From contig JADGNZ010000009.1 in NCBI GenBank assembly GCA_017883205.1, forward strand, positions 1 through 64,000: 64,000 nucleotides of DNA. The letters run 5' to 3'. Below the pieces are notes generated by a model. The model was not told where the DNA came from. It did not search any database and saw only the letters and a list, made by a program, of their open reading frames with translations. This document shows positions 1 to 7,523 of this stretch, piece after piece; within the stretch, counting starts at the first letter, position 1, and every line of letters starts with the position of its first letter. This stretch comes from Thermoanaerobaculia bacterium (GTDB lineage Bacteria > Acidobacteriota > Thermoanaerobaculia > Gp7-AA8). The translations under genes and the position numbers were made by a program.

Positions 1-1
1 C

Positions 2-403
2 GAGCGCGGAAAGGCGACGCTTCAAGCCGAATACGCCCTCCGCCCCGTCGCACACCGCCTCTCCGCCCTTCTCGACGGCTTCGCATTCACGCTCGACAGC
101 AACCTCGCCGATGGCGGCACCGAAGCTCTCCACGGCTACGCATGGGTCAAGCATTTTGCGAAAAGCCGCGCGGGCGCCGGTATCCGCCCATTCCTGGCCA
201 TCATCCAGACCGCGGTCCGCAAGGTCATCAACCTCCGTAAAGCCCCCGCCAAGAAGCCCGCCCCGCCCACCATCCCACCCGGCGCCCAGGGATTCCTGGC
301 CCCGAACCTCGCCAACCGCAACACCGCCCCCACCATCACCGACGACGACCTCCCCGAGGATTTCCGCAAGGCCCTCGACGCCGTCAGCGACGACGAGGAG
401 TAA
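2..403 (+). CDS. C-terminal part of an unknown protein (5' end outside window)
   Basis: The frame is open from base 2 to a TAA at 401-403, giving 133 residues with no start in the window. The visible protein has a globular first half, then a Pro/Ala/Lys-rich linker and an acidic tail ending DAVSDDEE. Codons almost always end in C, so coding bias is strong and matches the high-GC background, unlike the gene that follows. No family was recognised. A 13-bp stem hairpin begins 30 bases after the stop. Confidence 0.6.
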   Translation, partial: ERGKATLQAEYALRPVAHRLSALLDGFAFTLDSNLADGGTEALHGYAWVKHFAKSRAGAGIRPFLAIIQTAVRKVINLRKAPAKKPAPPTIPPGAQGFLAPNLANRNTAPTITDDDLPEDFRKALDAVSDDEE

Positions 404-432
404 CAACTTCTCGCTTAGCTCTCAATCGAGCG

Positions 433-466
433 CCTTCTCCCCATCGCTTTTCAGATGGGGAGAAGG
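433..466. repeat. 13-bp perfect hairpin in intergenic DNA
   Basis: CCTTCTCCCCATC at 433-445 is the exact reverse complement of 454-466, with an 8-base loop. It sits downstream of the first gene but lacks a T-run, so it may be a REP-like repeat or an RNA-stabilising structure rather than a classical terminator. Confidence 0.7.
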
Positions 467-492
467 TGGCCGCCCGTCGCCGAACGTGGCTG

Positions 493-609
493 CTACTGCG
501 TCGCCAGCGCCGGCGCAATCGTCGTTGCCACGGCCAGAACCTCGAAGGGGCCAATCGCGGCGAACGCGGGGAGGGCGAGGAGTGCTGCGGCAAGGAAGAG
601 GGATTTCAC
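493..609 (-). CDS. possible small exported peptide (38 aa)
   Basis: A GTG start at 609 opens a 38-residue frame. It begins with a lysine and a run of Ala/Leu ending PAFAA, which resembles a signal peptide, and stops 20 residues later. There is no clear ribosome site. It could be a small secreted peptide, a remnant of a truncated secreted protein, or chance. Low confidence. Confidence 0.2.
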   Translation of the reverse strand: MKSLFLAAALLALPAFAAIGPFEVLAVATTIAPALATQ

Positions 610-688
610 AGAGTAATTACGGCTCGCTACTGTTACGATACCATCCGCGCTTCGGCACTGAACATCATTAGTCGAGCGATACTCCAGA

Positions 689-2359
689 ATGATCAAGAGC
701 GTCAAACTCAAGTTCGGCCGGAGTCCGGCTAGCGCGCCTGAGCCGATCGAGACGACTCCAGTCACTGTCTTTGTGGGTCCGAACTACTCCGGCAAGAGTA
801 AGGTTCTTCAAGAGATTCAGCGCTTTGCATCCTCGGGTACGCCTAGCACGACCGACGTCATTCTGGGCGAGATGGAGTTCGTTGGAATGGCAGCCGATGT
901 TGCTGAGAGACGCGTCGAGGCGTTTACTCTAAAACCACACATTGGCGACACCTTGGCGCCCGGTGAAATCATCGTCGGTCGCCGAGGATCACGTTTCCAA
1001 ATTCCCCGGCTACGGCTCGTACAAGCACTCATCAATCCGGCAAGCGAGTCTGGAGTCGTTTGTGAATGGTTTCTCGCATACAACACGATGATGCTCGACG
1101 GCAAGAGCCGCATCGGTTTAGTCCAACAGCAGGCGGCTGGTGACTTACAGTCGCCAGCGCACACCAGCTTCCAGGTACTCTTTCGGGACGACGCGAAAAG
1201 ATATGAACTGCAACGGATTATCCACGAAGCGTTCGGGATCTATCTCGTCATTGATCCGACTAACCTTGGATACCTTCGGCTGCGAATGTCTGCGACTGCG
1301 GCTCGATCACCTATAGTTGAGCGCGGTATTCACGATGAATCAGTGCGGTTCCACGGCGCAGCGCTTCCAATAGAAATCGGCAGCGACGGGTTGAAGGCAT
1401 TCACGGGGATGATGACTGAAATCATCGCGGGTGATCCCGCGATCCTGCTAGTTGACGAGCCGGAGGCATTCCTTCATCCAGCTCTAGCCTTTCTGCTTGG
1501 AAAGGAAGTAGCCCGCGCCACGGCTGGCTCCGAGAAACGTCTTTTCGTGTCTACTCACAGCGCGAATTTTCTCATGGGCTGCATTCAGTCGGGCGTACCA
1601 ATCACCGTAATTCGCCTGACATACCGCGACGGCGTCGCTACGGGCCGAACTCTGCCAAACGCTGAGATCTTTCGCCTTATGCGTAATCCACTGCTTAGGT
1701 CAACGGGCGTACTGAGTGGTCTGTTCTACGAGAACGTAGTTGTCACCGAATCCGACGCGGATCGAGCGTTCTATCAAGAGATCAATGAGCGTTTGCTACG
1801 AGACCGTCCGACGAGCGGGATCCCGAACTGTCTCTTCTTGAACGCTCAGAACAAACAAACAGTACCGACGATCATGCGACCGCTTCGGCAACTTGGCATT
1901 CCGACAGCGGGCATTGTAGACGTGGACGTGTTGAAGGATGGTGGATCAACGTGGACGTCGTTCATGACGGGAGCGTACATTCCCGAAGTCGAGCAGCAGC
2001 CGACAGCAACCCTGAGAGGTTCCCTGAAAGCGAAGTTGGAGGCGACCTTCAGAGACATGAAACGGGATGGCGGCATCGCGCTACTCTCGGGAACAGATCG
2101 AGAAGCAGCCGAGAACCTACTACAGAAGCTTGCTGACTACGGCCTATTTGTCGTTCCGGGCGGCGAGCTTGAATCGTGGTTAAGAAATCTTGGAGCAACG
2201 AGCCATGGCCCGCAGTGGTTGATAAACGTTTTCGAGAAGTTAGGCGAGGACCCTGAGAGCCAGAGTTACGTTCACGCCGGTTCAGGCGACGTGTGGACCT
2301 TCATCGAGGGAGTGAAAACATGGTTCACAACCCCCGACAGACGCGGCATCCCAAGTTGA
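689..2359 (+). CDS. OLD-like protein: AAA (ABC-type) ATPase with C-terminal TOPRIM-like domain
   Basis: 556 residues. The N-terminal ATPase has a P-loop (GPNYSGKSK, about residues 30-38), a Walker B (ILLVDEPEAFLHP, about 252-264) and an H-loop (STHSANFL, about 287). The C-terminal part has TOPRIM-like acidic motifs: VVVTESDADRAFY (about 352), IVDVDVLKDGG and, later, GGELESWL. This order is that of OLD-family ATPase/nucleases, which act on DNA and often serve in phage defence. Codons here often end in A or T and GC is visibly lower than in both neighbours, which suggests acquisition by transfer. No partner gene (for example a UvrD-like GajB) lies beside it, so if it is defensive it probably acts alone. 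ATPase identity is secure; nuclease activity is inferred. Confidence 0.8.
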   Translation: MIKSVKLKFGRSPASAPEPIETTPVTVFVGPNYSGKSKVLQEIQRFASSGTPSTTDVILGEMEFVGMAADVAERRVEAFTLKPHIGDTLAPGEIIVGRRGSRFQIPRLRLVQALINPASESGVVCEWFLAYNTMMLDGKSRIGLVQQQAAGDLQSPAHTSFQVLFRDDAKRYELQRIIHEAFGIYLVIDPTNLGYLRLRMSATAARSPIVERGIHDESVRFHGAALPIEIGSDGLKAFTGMMTEIIAGDPAILLVDEPEAFLHPALAFLLGKEVARATAGSEKRLFVSTHSANFLMGCIQSGVPITVIRLTYRDGVATGRTLPNAEIFRLMRNPLLRSTGVLSGLFYENVVVTESDADRAFYQEINERLLRDRPTSGIPNCLFLNAQNKQTVPTIMRPLRQLGIPTAGIVDVDVLKDGGSTWTSFMTGAYIPEVEQQPTATLRGSLKAKLEATFRDMKRDGGIALLSGTDREAAENLLQKLADYGLFVVPGGELESWLRNLGATSHGPQWLINVFEKLGEDPESQSYVHAGSGDVWTFIEGVKTWFTTPDRRGIPS

Positions 2360-2552
2360 GCCACCCGCCAACGCTCGAAATGGTGCGTGAGCGTCGTCAC
2401 ATCGCTTCGTGACCTTCCTCCTCCGAGGCACGCCCCTCCCCCTGCTACCGTCCACCCTGTTTCAGGGACGGTGTCCTTCGACCGTCCTTCGGCACTTCGT
2501 GTTCTCCGGCGGCTCTGGATGACGGTGAAGATTTTCGGTGTTGGAGCGAATT

Positions 2553-5500
2553 GTGAAACTAGGAATTGAAGACTTCGAGTACTCGCATCTGTACGACAAC
2601 CACCGTTTGCAGGATCTGGCGCTGGCGTTTGACCGGTTTCTGGAACGGAGCGACGCTGGCCTTTTGCAGCGCTTCGAGTCGTATCGCGTCGGCGTGCAGA
2701 GCGGGATCGCCGGCGGGGGGCTGACCAATCCGGAAGAGTCGGCACTGCTGGTCGCGGTCAGCCGGCCGCTGGGGACGTTTCTGGAGCAGCTCTTCCGGAC
2801 GGATTCTGCTTCGGTCGTGGCACGCACGCAGCGGGATGCCGAGGTGGCGCGGTTCAAGAAAGAGTTCGTGGCCAAGCGGGTGGCCAAGGTTCAGGATGTC
2901 GCGGCCGTTGATTCGAAGCGTGCCATTGACATCCTCGTGCATGCGATCGCTGGCGGGCAAGAGCGCGATCTGGAGTTCGCGGTCGCCGTCACCGCCAACC
3001 GCCTCCTCGACTTCGAGCGCGAGTACCCGCGCGGCACGAAGACGCCTGCGCCGTCGCCGCAGACACGGGCCGCGCTCGGGCAGTTGCGCGACGAGCTGCG
3101 CGCATCGGGCGCGTTCGCGGAAGCAATCGTTTACAAGCAGTCGGTGGAGTCCCCCGAGGCGATTGCAAGGGAGGCCGCGGCAGTGCATGCCCTCGGCGAT
3201 CTTCTCGTCGACTGGCTGGCCGCGGAGTGGAAGGCTGGACACTTCGACGAGTGGACATCGTTCCGCCTGCCCAAGCCGATGAACTTCGATCACCTCGTCG
3301 AGACAGAGCGTGTCGACGAAAACACGGTGGTTGGCCCGAGCGATGAGTACCGGCGCCGCGACGGATTCAAGCTCACCGATGCGCGCATGACGTCGCGCGA
3401 GATCACCGACGAGGCCAACTACTGCATCTACTGCCACGAGCGGAAGAAAGACTCCTGCAAGACGGGCCTCGTCGAAAAGGACGAACGCGTCAAGGTCAAT
3501 CCCCTCGGCGTGCCGCTGGGGGGCTGCCCGCTCGACGAGCGCATCGGCGAGATGAACGCGCTGCGCAAAGACGGCGACTCCATCGCCGCGCTGGCCATCG
3601 TCATGATCGACAACCCGATGTGCCCGGGCACCGGCCACCGCATCTGCAACGACTGCATGAAGTCGTGCATCTTCCAGAAGCAGGATCCGGTGAACATCCC
3701 GCAGATCGAGACCGGCGCGCTGACGGACGTGCTCTGGCTGCCGTGGGGCTTCGAGATCTATTCGCTGCTGACGCGCTGGAACCCGCTGAACGTGCGCCGG
3801 CCGATGGCGCTCCCCTACAACGGCAAGAACGTTCTGATTGTCGGCCTCGGGCCGGCCGGCTACACGCTGGCGCACTACCTCGCCAACGAAGGCTTCGGCG
3901 TGGTGGGGATCGATGGGCTGAAGATCGAGCCAATCGATAAAAATTGGCTACGTCAGCCAATTCGCGACGCGCACACCACATTGTGGGAGGAGCTCGACGA
4001 GCGCATCCTGGCCGGCTTCGGCGGCGTGTCGGAGTACGGCATCACCGTCCGCTGGGACAAGAACTTCCTCAAAGTCATCCGCATCGCCCTGGAGCGCAAG
4101 AACAACATCCGGGTCTACGGCGGCGTACGCTTCGGCGGGACGCTGACGATCGAAGACGCCTTCGACAAGCTCGGCTTCGATCACATCGCCATCGCTACCG
4201 GCGCCGGCACGCCGACTCTGGTGCGCATGAAGAACAACCTCATTCGCGGTATCCGCAAAGCGAGCGATTTCCTGATGGCGTTGCAGCTCACCGGCGCCGG
4301 CAAGCAGGCGGCCATGGCCAACCTGCAGGTGCGGCTGCCGGCGCTCGTGATCGGCGGAGGCTTGACCGCGATCGACACGGCAACGGAGCTTTTCGCCTAC
4401 TACCCGCTGCAGGTGGGGAAGATCCTCAGCCGCTACGAGACGCTCTCCTCCGAGATCGGCGAGACAACCGTCCGCAGCGGCTACGACAAAGAAGAACTGA
4501 TCATCCTCGACGAGTTTCTCGATCACGGCCGCGCCATTCGCGCGGAGCGTGAGCGGGCTGCGTCGATTGGCGAGAAACCAAACTTCATCCCCCTCGTTCG
4601 CTCCTGGGGCGGCGTGACGATCGCCTATCGCAAATCGATCATCGACGCGCCCGCGTACCGCCTCAATCACGAAGAAGTGATCAAAGCACTCGAGGAAGGG
4701 ATCGCCTACTCCGAAAGCCTCTCGCCGATCGAAGCGATCGCCGACGAGTTCGGCCACGTGAAGTCGCTCCTCTTCGAAAAACAGACCAACGAAGACGGCC
4801 GCTGGAAAGATACGGGTAACGTGATCGAGCTTGCCGCGCGCAGCGTGATGGTGGCCGCGGGAACGAGCCCGAACGTGATCTACGAGAAGGAACATCCGGG
4901 CACGTTCAAGCTCGACAAGTACGGACAGTTCTTCCAGAGCTTCGCGGTCTCGGCGGCCGATGCCGGCCCCGAGCTGATCGAAGTCGACGGCAACCGCGAG
5001 CTCGGATTCTTCACGTCGTATCAGCATCCGGCATCGCGCGAAAAAGTGATCTCGTTCTACGGCGACAACCACCCACGCTACGCCGGCAATGTCGTCAAAG
5101 CGATGGCCTCGGCGAAGGATGGCTATCAACACGTCGCCCGCCTCTTCACGCGAGAGTTGATGCAGCTCGATCGGTCATCCGAGGCGCAGGCTGGGCGCGA
5201 TTCGCAGTGGAGCAAGCTGCTGCATACGCTCGACGACGGTTTGCTCGCAGTCGTGTCGCAGATCAATCGCCTGACACCGACGATCATCGAAGTGGTCATC
5301 CGCGCACCATTCGCGTCGCAGCATTTCGAGCCCGGCCAGTTCTTCCGCCTGCAGAACTTCGAAGCGAACGCGCCGTTGATCGACGGCACCCGCTTGACGA
5401 TGGAAGGCATCGCGCTGACCGGCGCCTGGACCGATCCCGAGCGCGGCCTGCTCTCGCTGATCGTCCTCGAGCTCGGCGGCTCCTCGCGTCTCGTGGCCGA

Positions 5501-6227
5501 GCTGAAACCGGGCGAGCCAGTCGTGGTCATGGGCCCGACTGGTGCTCCCACCGAGATTCCGCACAACGAGACCGTCCTCCTCGCGGGCGGCGGGCTCGGC
5601 AACGCTGTCCTCTTCTCAATTGCCCGCGCGTTCAAACTGAACGGCTGCAAGGTCGTTTACTTCGCCGGCTACAAGAAGAAGGACGACGTCTTCAAACGCG
5701 ATGAGATCGAAGCGGGCACCGATCAGGTGATCTGGTCCGTCGACGCCGGCGATCCGATCCAGCCACGCCGCCCGCAGGACCGCGGCTTCACCGGCAATAT
5801 CGTGCAGTCGATGCTGACGTACGCGCAGACATCTCCGGAATTCGATCTCCGCAACGTGCAGCGCCTCATCGCCATCGGCTCCGACGGCATGATGCGTGCG
5901 GTGAAAGACGCACGGCACGGCGTGCTCGCGCCTTTCCTCAACGACCACCACGTCGGCATCGGCTCGATCAACTCGCCAATGCAATGCATGATGAAACAGG
6001 TCTGCGCGCAGTGCCTCCAACGCCACGTCGACCCAATCACCGGCAAGGAATCATTCATCTTCAGTTGCTTCAACCAGGACCAACCCCTCGACTCCGTCGA
6101 TTTCACGAACCTGCGCGCGCGGCTGCGGCAGAACACGGTGGTGGAAAAGATGACGAATCTGTGGCTGACAAGGCTGCTGGCTAAACAACAGGCCAAGCCG
6201 GCCGAGGTATCATTAGAGATGTCGTGA
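2553..6227 (+). CDS. giant FAD/Fe-S pyridine-nucleotide oxidoreductase (GltD-like plus PyrK/FNR-like fusion)
   Basis: About 1,224 residues. An unrecognised N-terminal region of about 280 residues is followed by cysteine clusters (NYCIYCHERKKDSC near 290, GGCPLDE near 323, CPGTGHRICNDCMKSC near 357), as in the Fe-S domain of GltD. Next come a dinucleotide-binding motif (VLIVGLGPAGY, about 428) and a second one (VIGGGLTAIDTATE, about 600). Residues 890-1130 look like an FNR/PyrK flavin reductase (FEPGQFFRL; LAGGGLGNAV), and the C-terminus has a CMMKQVCAQC cluster with a later Cys, like the PyrK 2Fe-2S site. It probably moves electrons between NAD(P)H, flavins and Fe-S centres; the partner is unknown. 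GTG at 2553 is preferred because GGAG lies 6 bases upstream; GTG 2538 is also in frame. Confidence 0.85.
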   Translation: MKLGIEDFEYSHLYDNHRLQDLALAFDRFLERSDAGLLQRFESYRVGVQSGIAGGGLTNPEESALLVAVSRPLGTFLEQLFRTDSASVVARTQRDAEVARFKKEFVAKRVAKVQDVAAVDSKRAIDILVHAIAGGQERDLEFAVAVTANRLLDFEREYPRGTKTPAPSPQTRAALGQLRDELRASGAFAEAIVYKQSVESPEAIAREAAAVHALGDLLVDWLAAEWKAGHFDEWTSFRLPKPMNFDHLVETERVDENTVVGPSDEYRRRDGFKLTDARMTSREITDEANYCIYCHERKKDSCKTGLVEKDERVKVNPLGVPLGGCPLDERIGEMNALRKDGDSIAALAIVMIDNPMCPGTGHRICNDCMKSCIFQKQDPVNIPQIETGALTDVLWLPWGFEIYSLLTRWNPLNVRRPMALPYNGKNVLIVGLGPAGYTLAHYLANEGFGVVGIDGLKIEPIDKNWLRQPIRDAHTTLWEELDERILAGFGGVSEYGITVRWDKNFLKVIRIALERKNNIRVYGGVRFGGTLTIEDAFDKLGFDHIAIATGAGTPTLVRMKNNLIRGIRKASDFLMALQLTGAGKQAAMANLQVRLPALVIGGGLTAIDTATELFAYYPLQVGKILSRYETLSSEIGETTVRSGYDKEELIILDEFLDHGRAIRAERERAASIGEKPNFIPLVRSWGGVTIAYRKSIIDAPAYRLNHEEVIKALEEGIAYSESLSPIEAIADEFGHVKSLLFEKQTNEDGRWKDTGNVIELAARSVMVAAGTSPNVIYEKEHPGTFKLDKYGQFFQSFAVSAADAGPELIEVDGNRELGFFTSYQHPASREKVISFYGDNHPRYAGNVVKAMASAKDGYQHVARLFTRELMQLDRSSEAQAGRDSQWSKLLHTLDDGLLAVVSQINRLTPTIIEVVIRAPFASQHFEPGQFFRLQNFEANAPLIDGTRLTMEGIALTGAWTDPERGLLSLIVLELGGSSRLVAELKPGEPVVVMGPTGAPTEIPHNETVLLAGGGLGNAVLFSIARAFKLNGCKVVYFAGYKKKDDVFKRDEIEAGTDQVIWSVDAGDPIQPRRPQDRGFTGNIVQSMLTYAQTSPEFDLRNVQRLIAIGSDGMMRAVKDARHGVLAPFLNDHHVGIGSINSPMQCMMKQVCAQCLQRHVDPITGKESFIFSCFNQDQPLDSVDFTNLRARLRQNTVVEKMTNLWLTRLLAKQQAKPAEVSLEMS

Positions 6228-6435
6228 AACAGCGGCCCGCAGTCGACGTGAACTCAGTCGGGGTGCCTCCTACCGAGGTCTCCTACGAGCTCACGCTGGA
6301 ACAAGAAGACGCCCTCGAAGAATCGATTGCACAGATCGCGCGGGTGAATTCGTGACGGCTAAGACGCTGTTTGACGAGTTGCGCGAAATACGTGAGCGAG
6401 CGTCTCGTGGCCGTTCTCCATCGGAGGTCCCATGA
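6224..6435 (+). pseudogene. antitoxin-like small gene broken by a frameshift
   Basis: GTG at 6224 overlaps the TGA of the flavoprotein (GTGA). This frame gives 43 residues (ending ALEESIAQIARVNS) and stops at 6353-6355. In the next frame, opening at the same place, the protein continues RGEFVTAKTLFDELREI to a stop at 6433-6435. Joined, SIAQIA-RGEFVTAKTLFDELR matches the typical C-terminus of small ParD/RHH-type antitoxins. One missing G in the GGG run near 6346 would explain the break. The fused product would be about 70 residues. It could be a real mutation or an assembly indel. No toxin gene is adjacent. Confidence 0.55.
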
Positions 6436-6596
6436 CCCAACATCCCGTTGGGACCGAAGAAGGGGTAGAACTGAGTCAGGACGAACTCGCTGAAGTCAAT
6501 GCCGGCATTGAAGAAGCGGAGCGCGGCGAGGGAATGGATGGGTTCGAATTCCTCAAACAACTCCGTGAAGGAACGTGGCGCGATAGGTCTTCATAA
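6432..6596 (+). CDS. small antitoxin-like protein (54 aa)
   Basis: ATG at 6432 overlaps the preceding TGA (ATGA) and GGAGGT lies 4 bases upstream, so translation is probably coupled. The core ELSQDELAEVNAGIEEAERG followed by a Leu/Arg-rich tail resembles short antitoxins (helix, then 'eeaeRGe' and 'FLKQLR'). It looks like a divergent paralogue of the broken gene just upstream. No ParE/RelE-type toxin follows; the next gene is convergent. The antitoxin role is inferred from pattern only. Confidence 0.5.
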   Translation: MTQHPVGTEEGVELSQDELAEVNAGIEEAERGEGMDGFEFLKQLREGTWRDRSS

Positions 6597-6605
6597 CGAG
6601 CGCAC

Positions 6606-7227
6606 TTATTCGGAGAGCCACGCCTCGATGAAGTCGATGTATTCCGGAATCGGCATCATGTTCAGATCGCGGTCCGTAAAACCATCGGCGAGTCGCGCAT
6701 CGTAGAACGCAAACGTGAAGGCAATAAACCGACGCCAGATTCGAGTCGCACTGTGTACACGCCGTAAACCGACCGTCTCTACAAACCAATCGCGAACCGC
6801 TCTGACGATTCCTTCTGGCTCGTTGCCGTGATGCTTGATATCAATGCCGGACACATCGGAGATCGCTTTGCGAAACTCGTGCTGATCCTTCTCGAGCACA
6901 GCGCTTCTCGGTCAGAGGCCCTGCGCCGAACAAACGGCAGCCGTACTCGATACCGAACTCGAACGGCATGTTCATCCGCGATATCTCGCCGATTTCGCCT
7001 GCACGTAAGCGGGAGAGATCGTGGACGCCGTATCGGCACTCGCGGATCAACGAGCAGATCTTGTCGATCCTGCTCTCCCCGGAATCGGAACGTTCGGACG
7101 CAATGCGCGGCGTAAACCGCAGATAGAGGATCGTGAAAAGCAAAGGACGCAAAAGGGGCAGATAGTCGCCATCGAAGGGGCAGTTGACGAATACGCTCCG
7201 CTCGAAGGCGTGCGGTTGTTGCTCCAC
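6606..7227 (-). pseudogene. frameshifted 'FVNCPFD' family protein (TIR/deoxyribosyltransferase-like fold suspected)
   Basis: Two overlapping frames make one protein. From GTG 7227 the first reads VFVNCPFDGDYLPLLR..., then IHDLS-like (VHDLSRLRAG) and NMPFEFGIEYG. After LTEKRC it loses the family pattern near 6900. The second frame resumes VLEKDQHEFRKAISDVSG, then NEPEGIVRAVRDWFVE and a tail to 6606. I recall a widespread family of about 200 residues with this motif order, usually called hypothetical; its N-terminal layout recalls TIR-like or nucleoside-deoxyribosyltransferase-like folds, but that is inference. A 1-2 base indel near 6898-6902 causes the break. The start abuts the stop of the DUF2188 gene, so the two are probably co-transcribed. 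Confidence 0.6.
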
Positions 7228-7470
7228 TTAAGGTTTCCGAGCGCGCGGAGGATGAGGACCGTTCCCGTAGGAATTCATCTCAGCAACGGTGCCGTCTCTC
7301 CGATGGATCACGAGAACCGTGCGCTCTTTGATACTTCGCGCGCGAGCCCACGATTCGGCTTCTTCTTTGGTGGGGAAACGCTTCAAGGCGCGGTTTGCGC
7401 CACCCTTCGCGACGCTCCACCCTCCGCCCATCGTGGGAAAGACCTGGAAGAACTTACCGAGCTTGTTCAT
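7228..7470 (-). CDS. DUF2188 domain protein
   Basis: 80 residues from ATG 7470. The sequence has GGGWSVAKGGANRALKRF, then TKEEAESWARARSI and VLVIHRRDGTVAEMNSYGN, which is the DUF2188 pattern: a short strand-rich protein ending in 'H..DG.i....sYG.dP'. Function of the family is unknown. The upstream extension to 7569 lacks conservation and was dropped. TATCAT lies 8 bases before the ATG and there is no ribosome site, so it may start its own short-leader transcript. It lies between the TIR-STAND gene and the FVNCPFD gene on the same strand. Confidence 0.75.
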   Translation of the reverse strand: MNKLGKFFQVFPTMGGGWSVAKGGANRALKRFPTKEEAESWARARSIKERTVLVIHRRDGTVAEMNSYGNGPHPPRARKP

Positions 7471-7523
7471 CGCTGGGAATGATAACACTTCGGCTGCCCA
7501 CGGCGCGGTCACGGGAACAAGGA

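Noticed and set aside
2559-3875. 438-residue minus-strand frame opposite the large flavoprotein
   Set aside because: Shadow of strong codon bias in the sense gene; no motif, many Arg/Ala/Leu, and it overlaps clear conserved motifs on the + strand. Similar long antisense frames opposite argG, groEL, sthA and M13 were also dropped.
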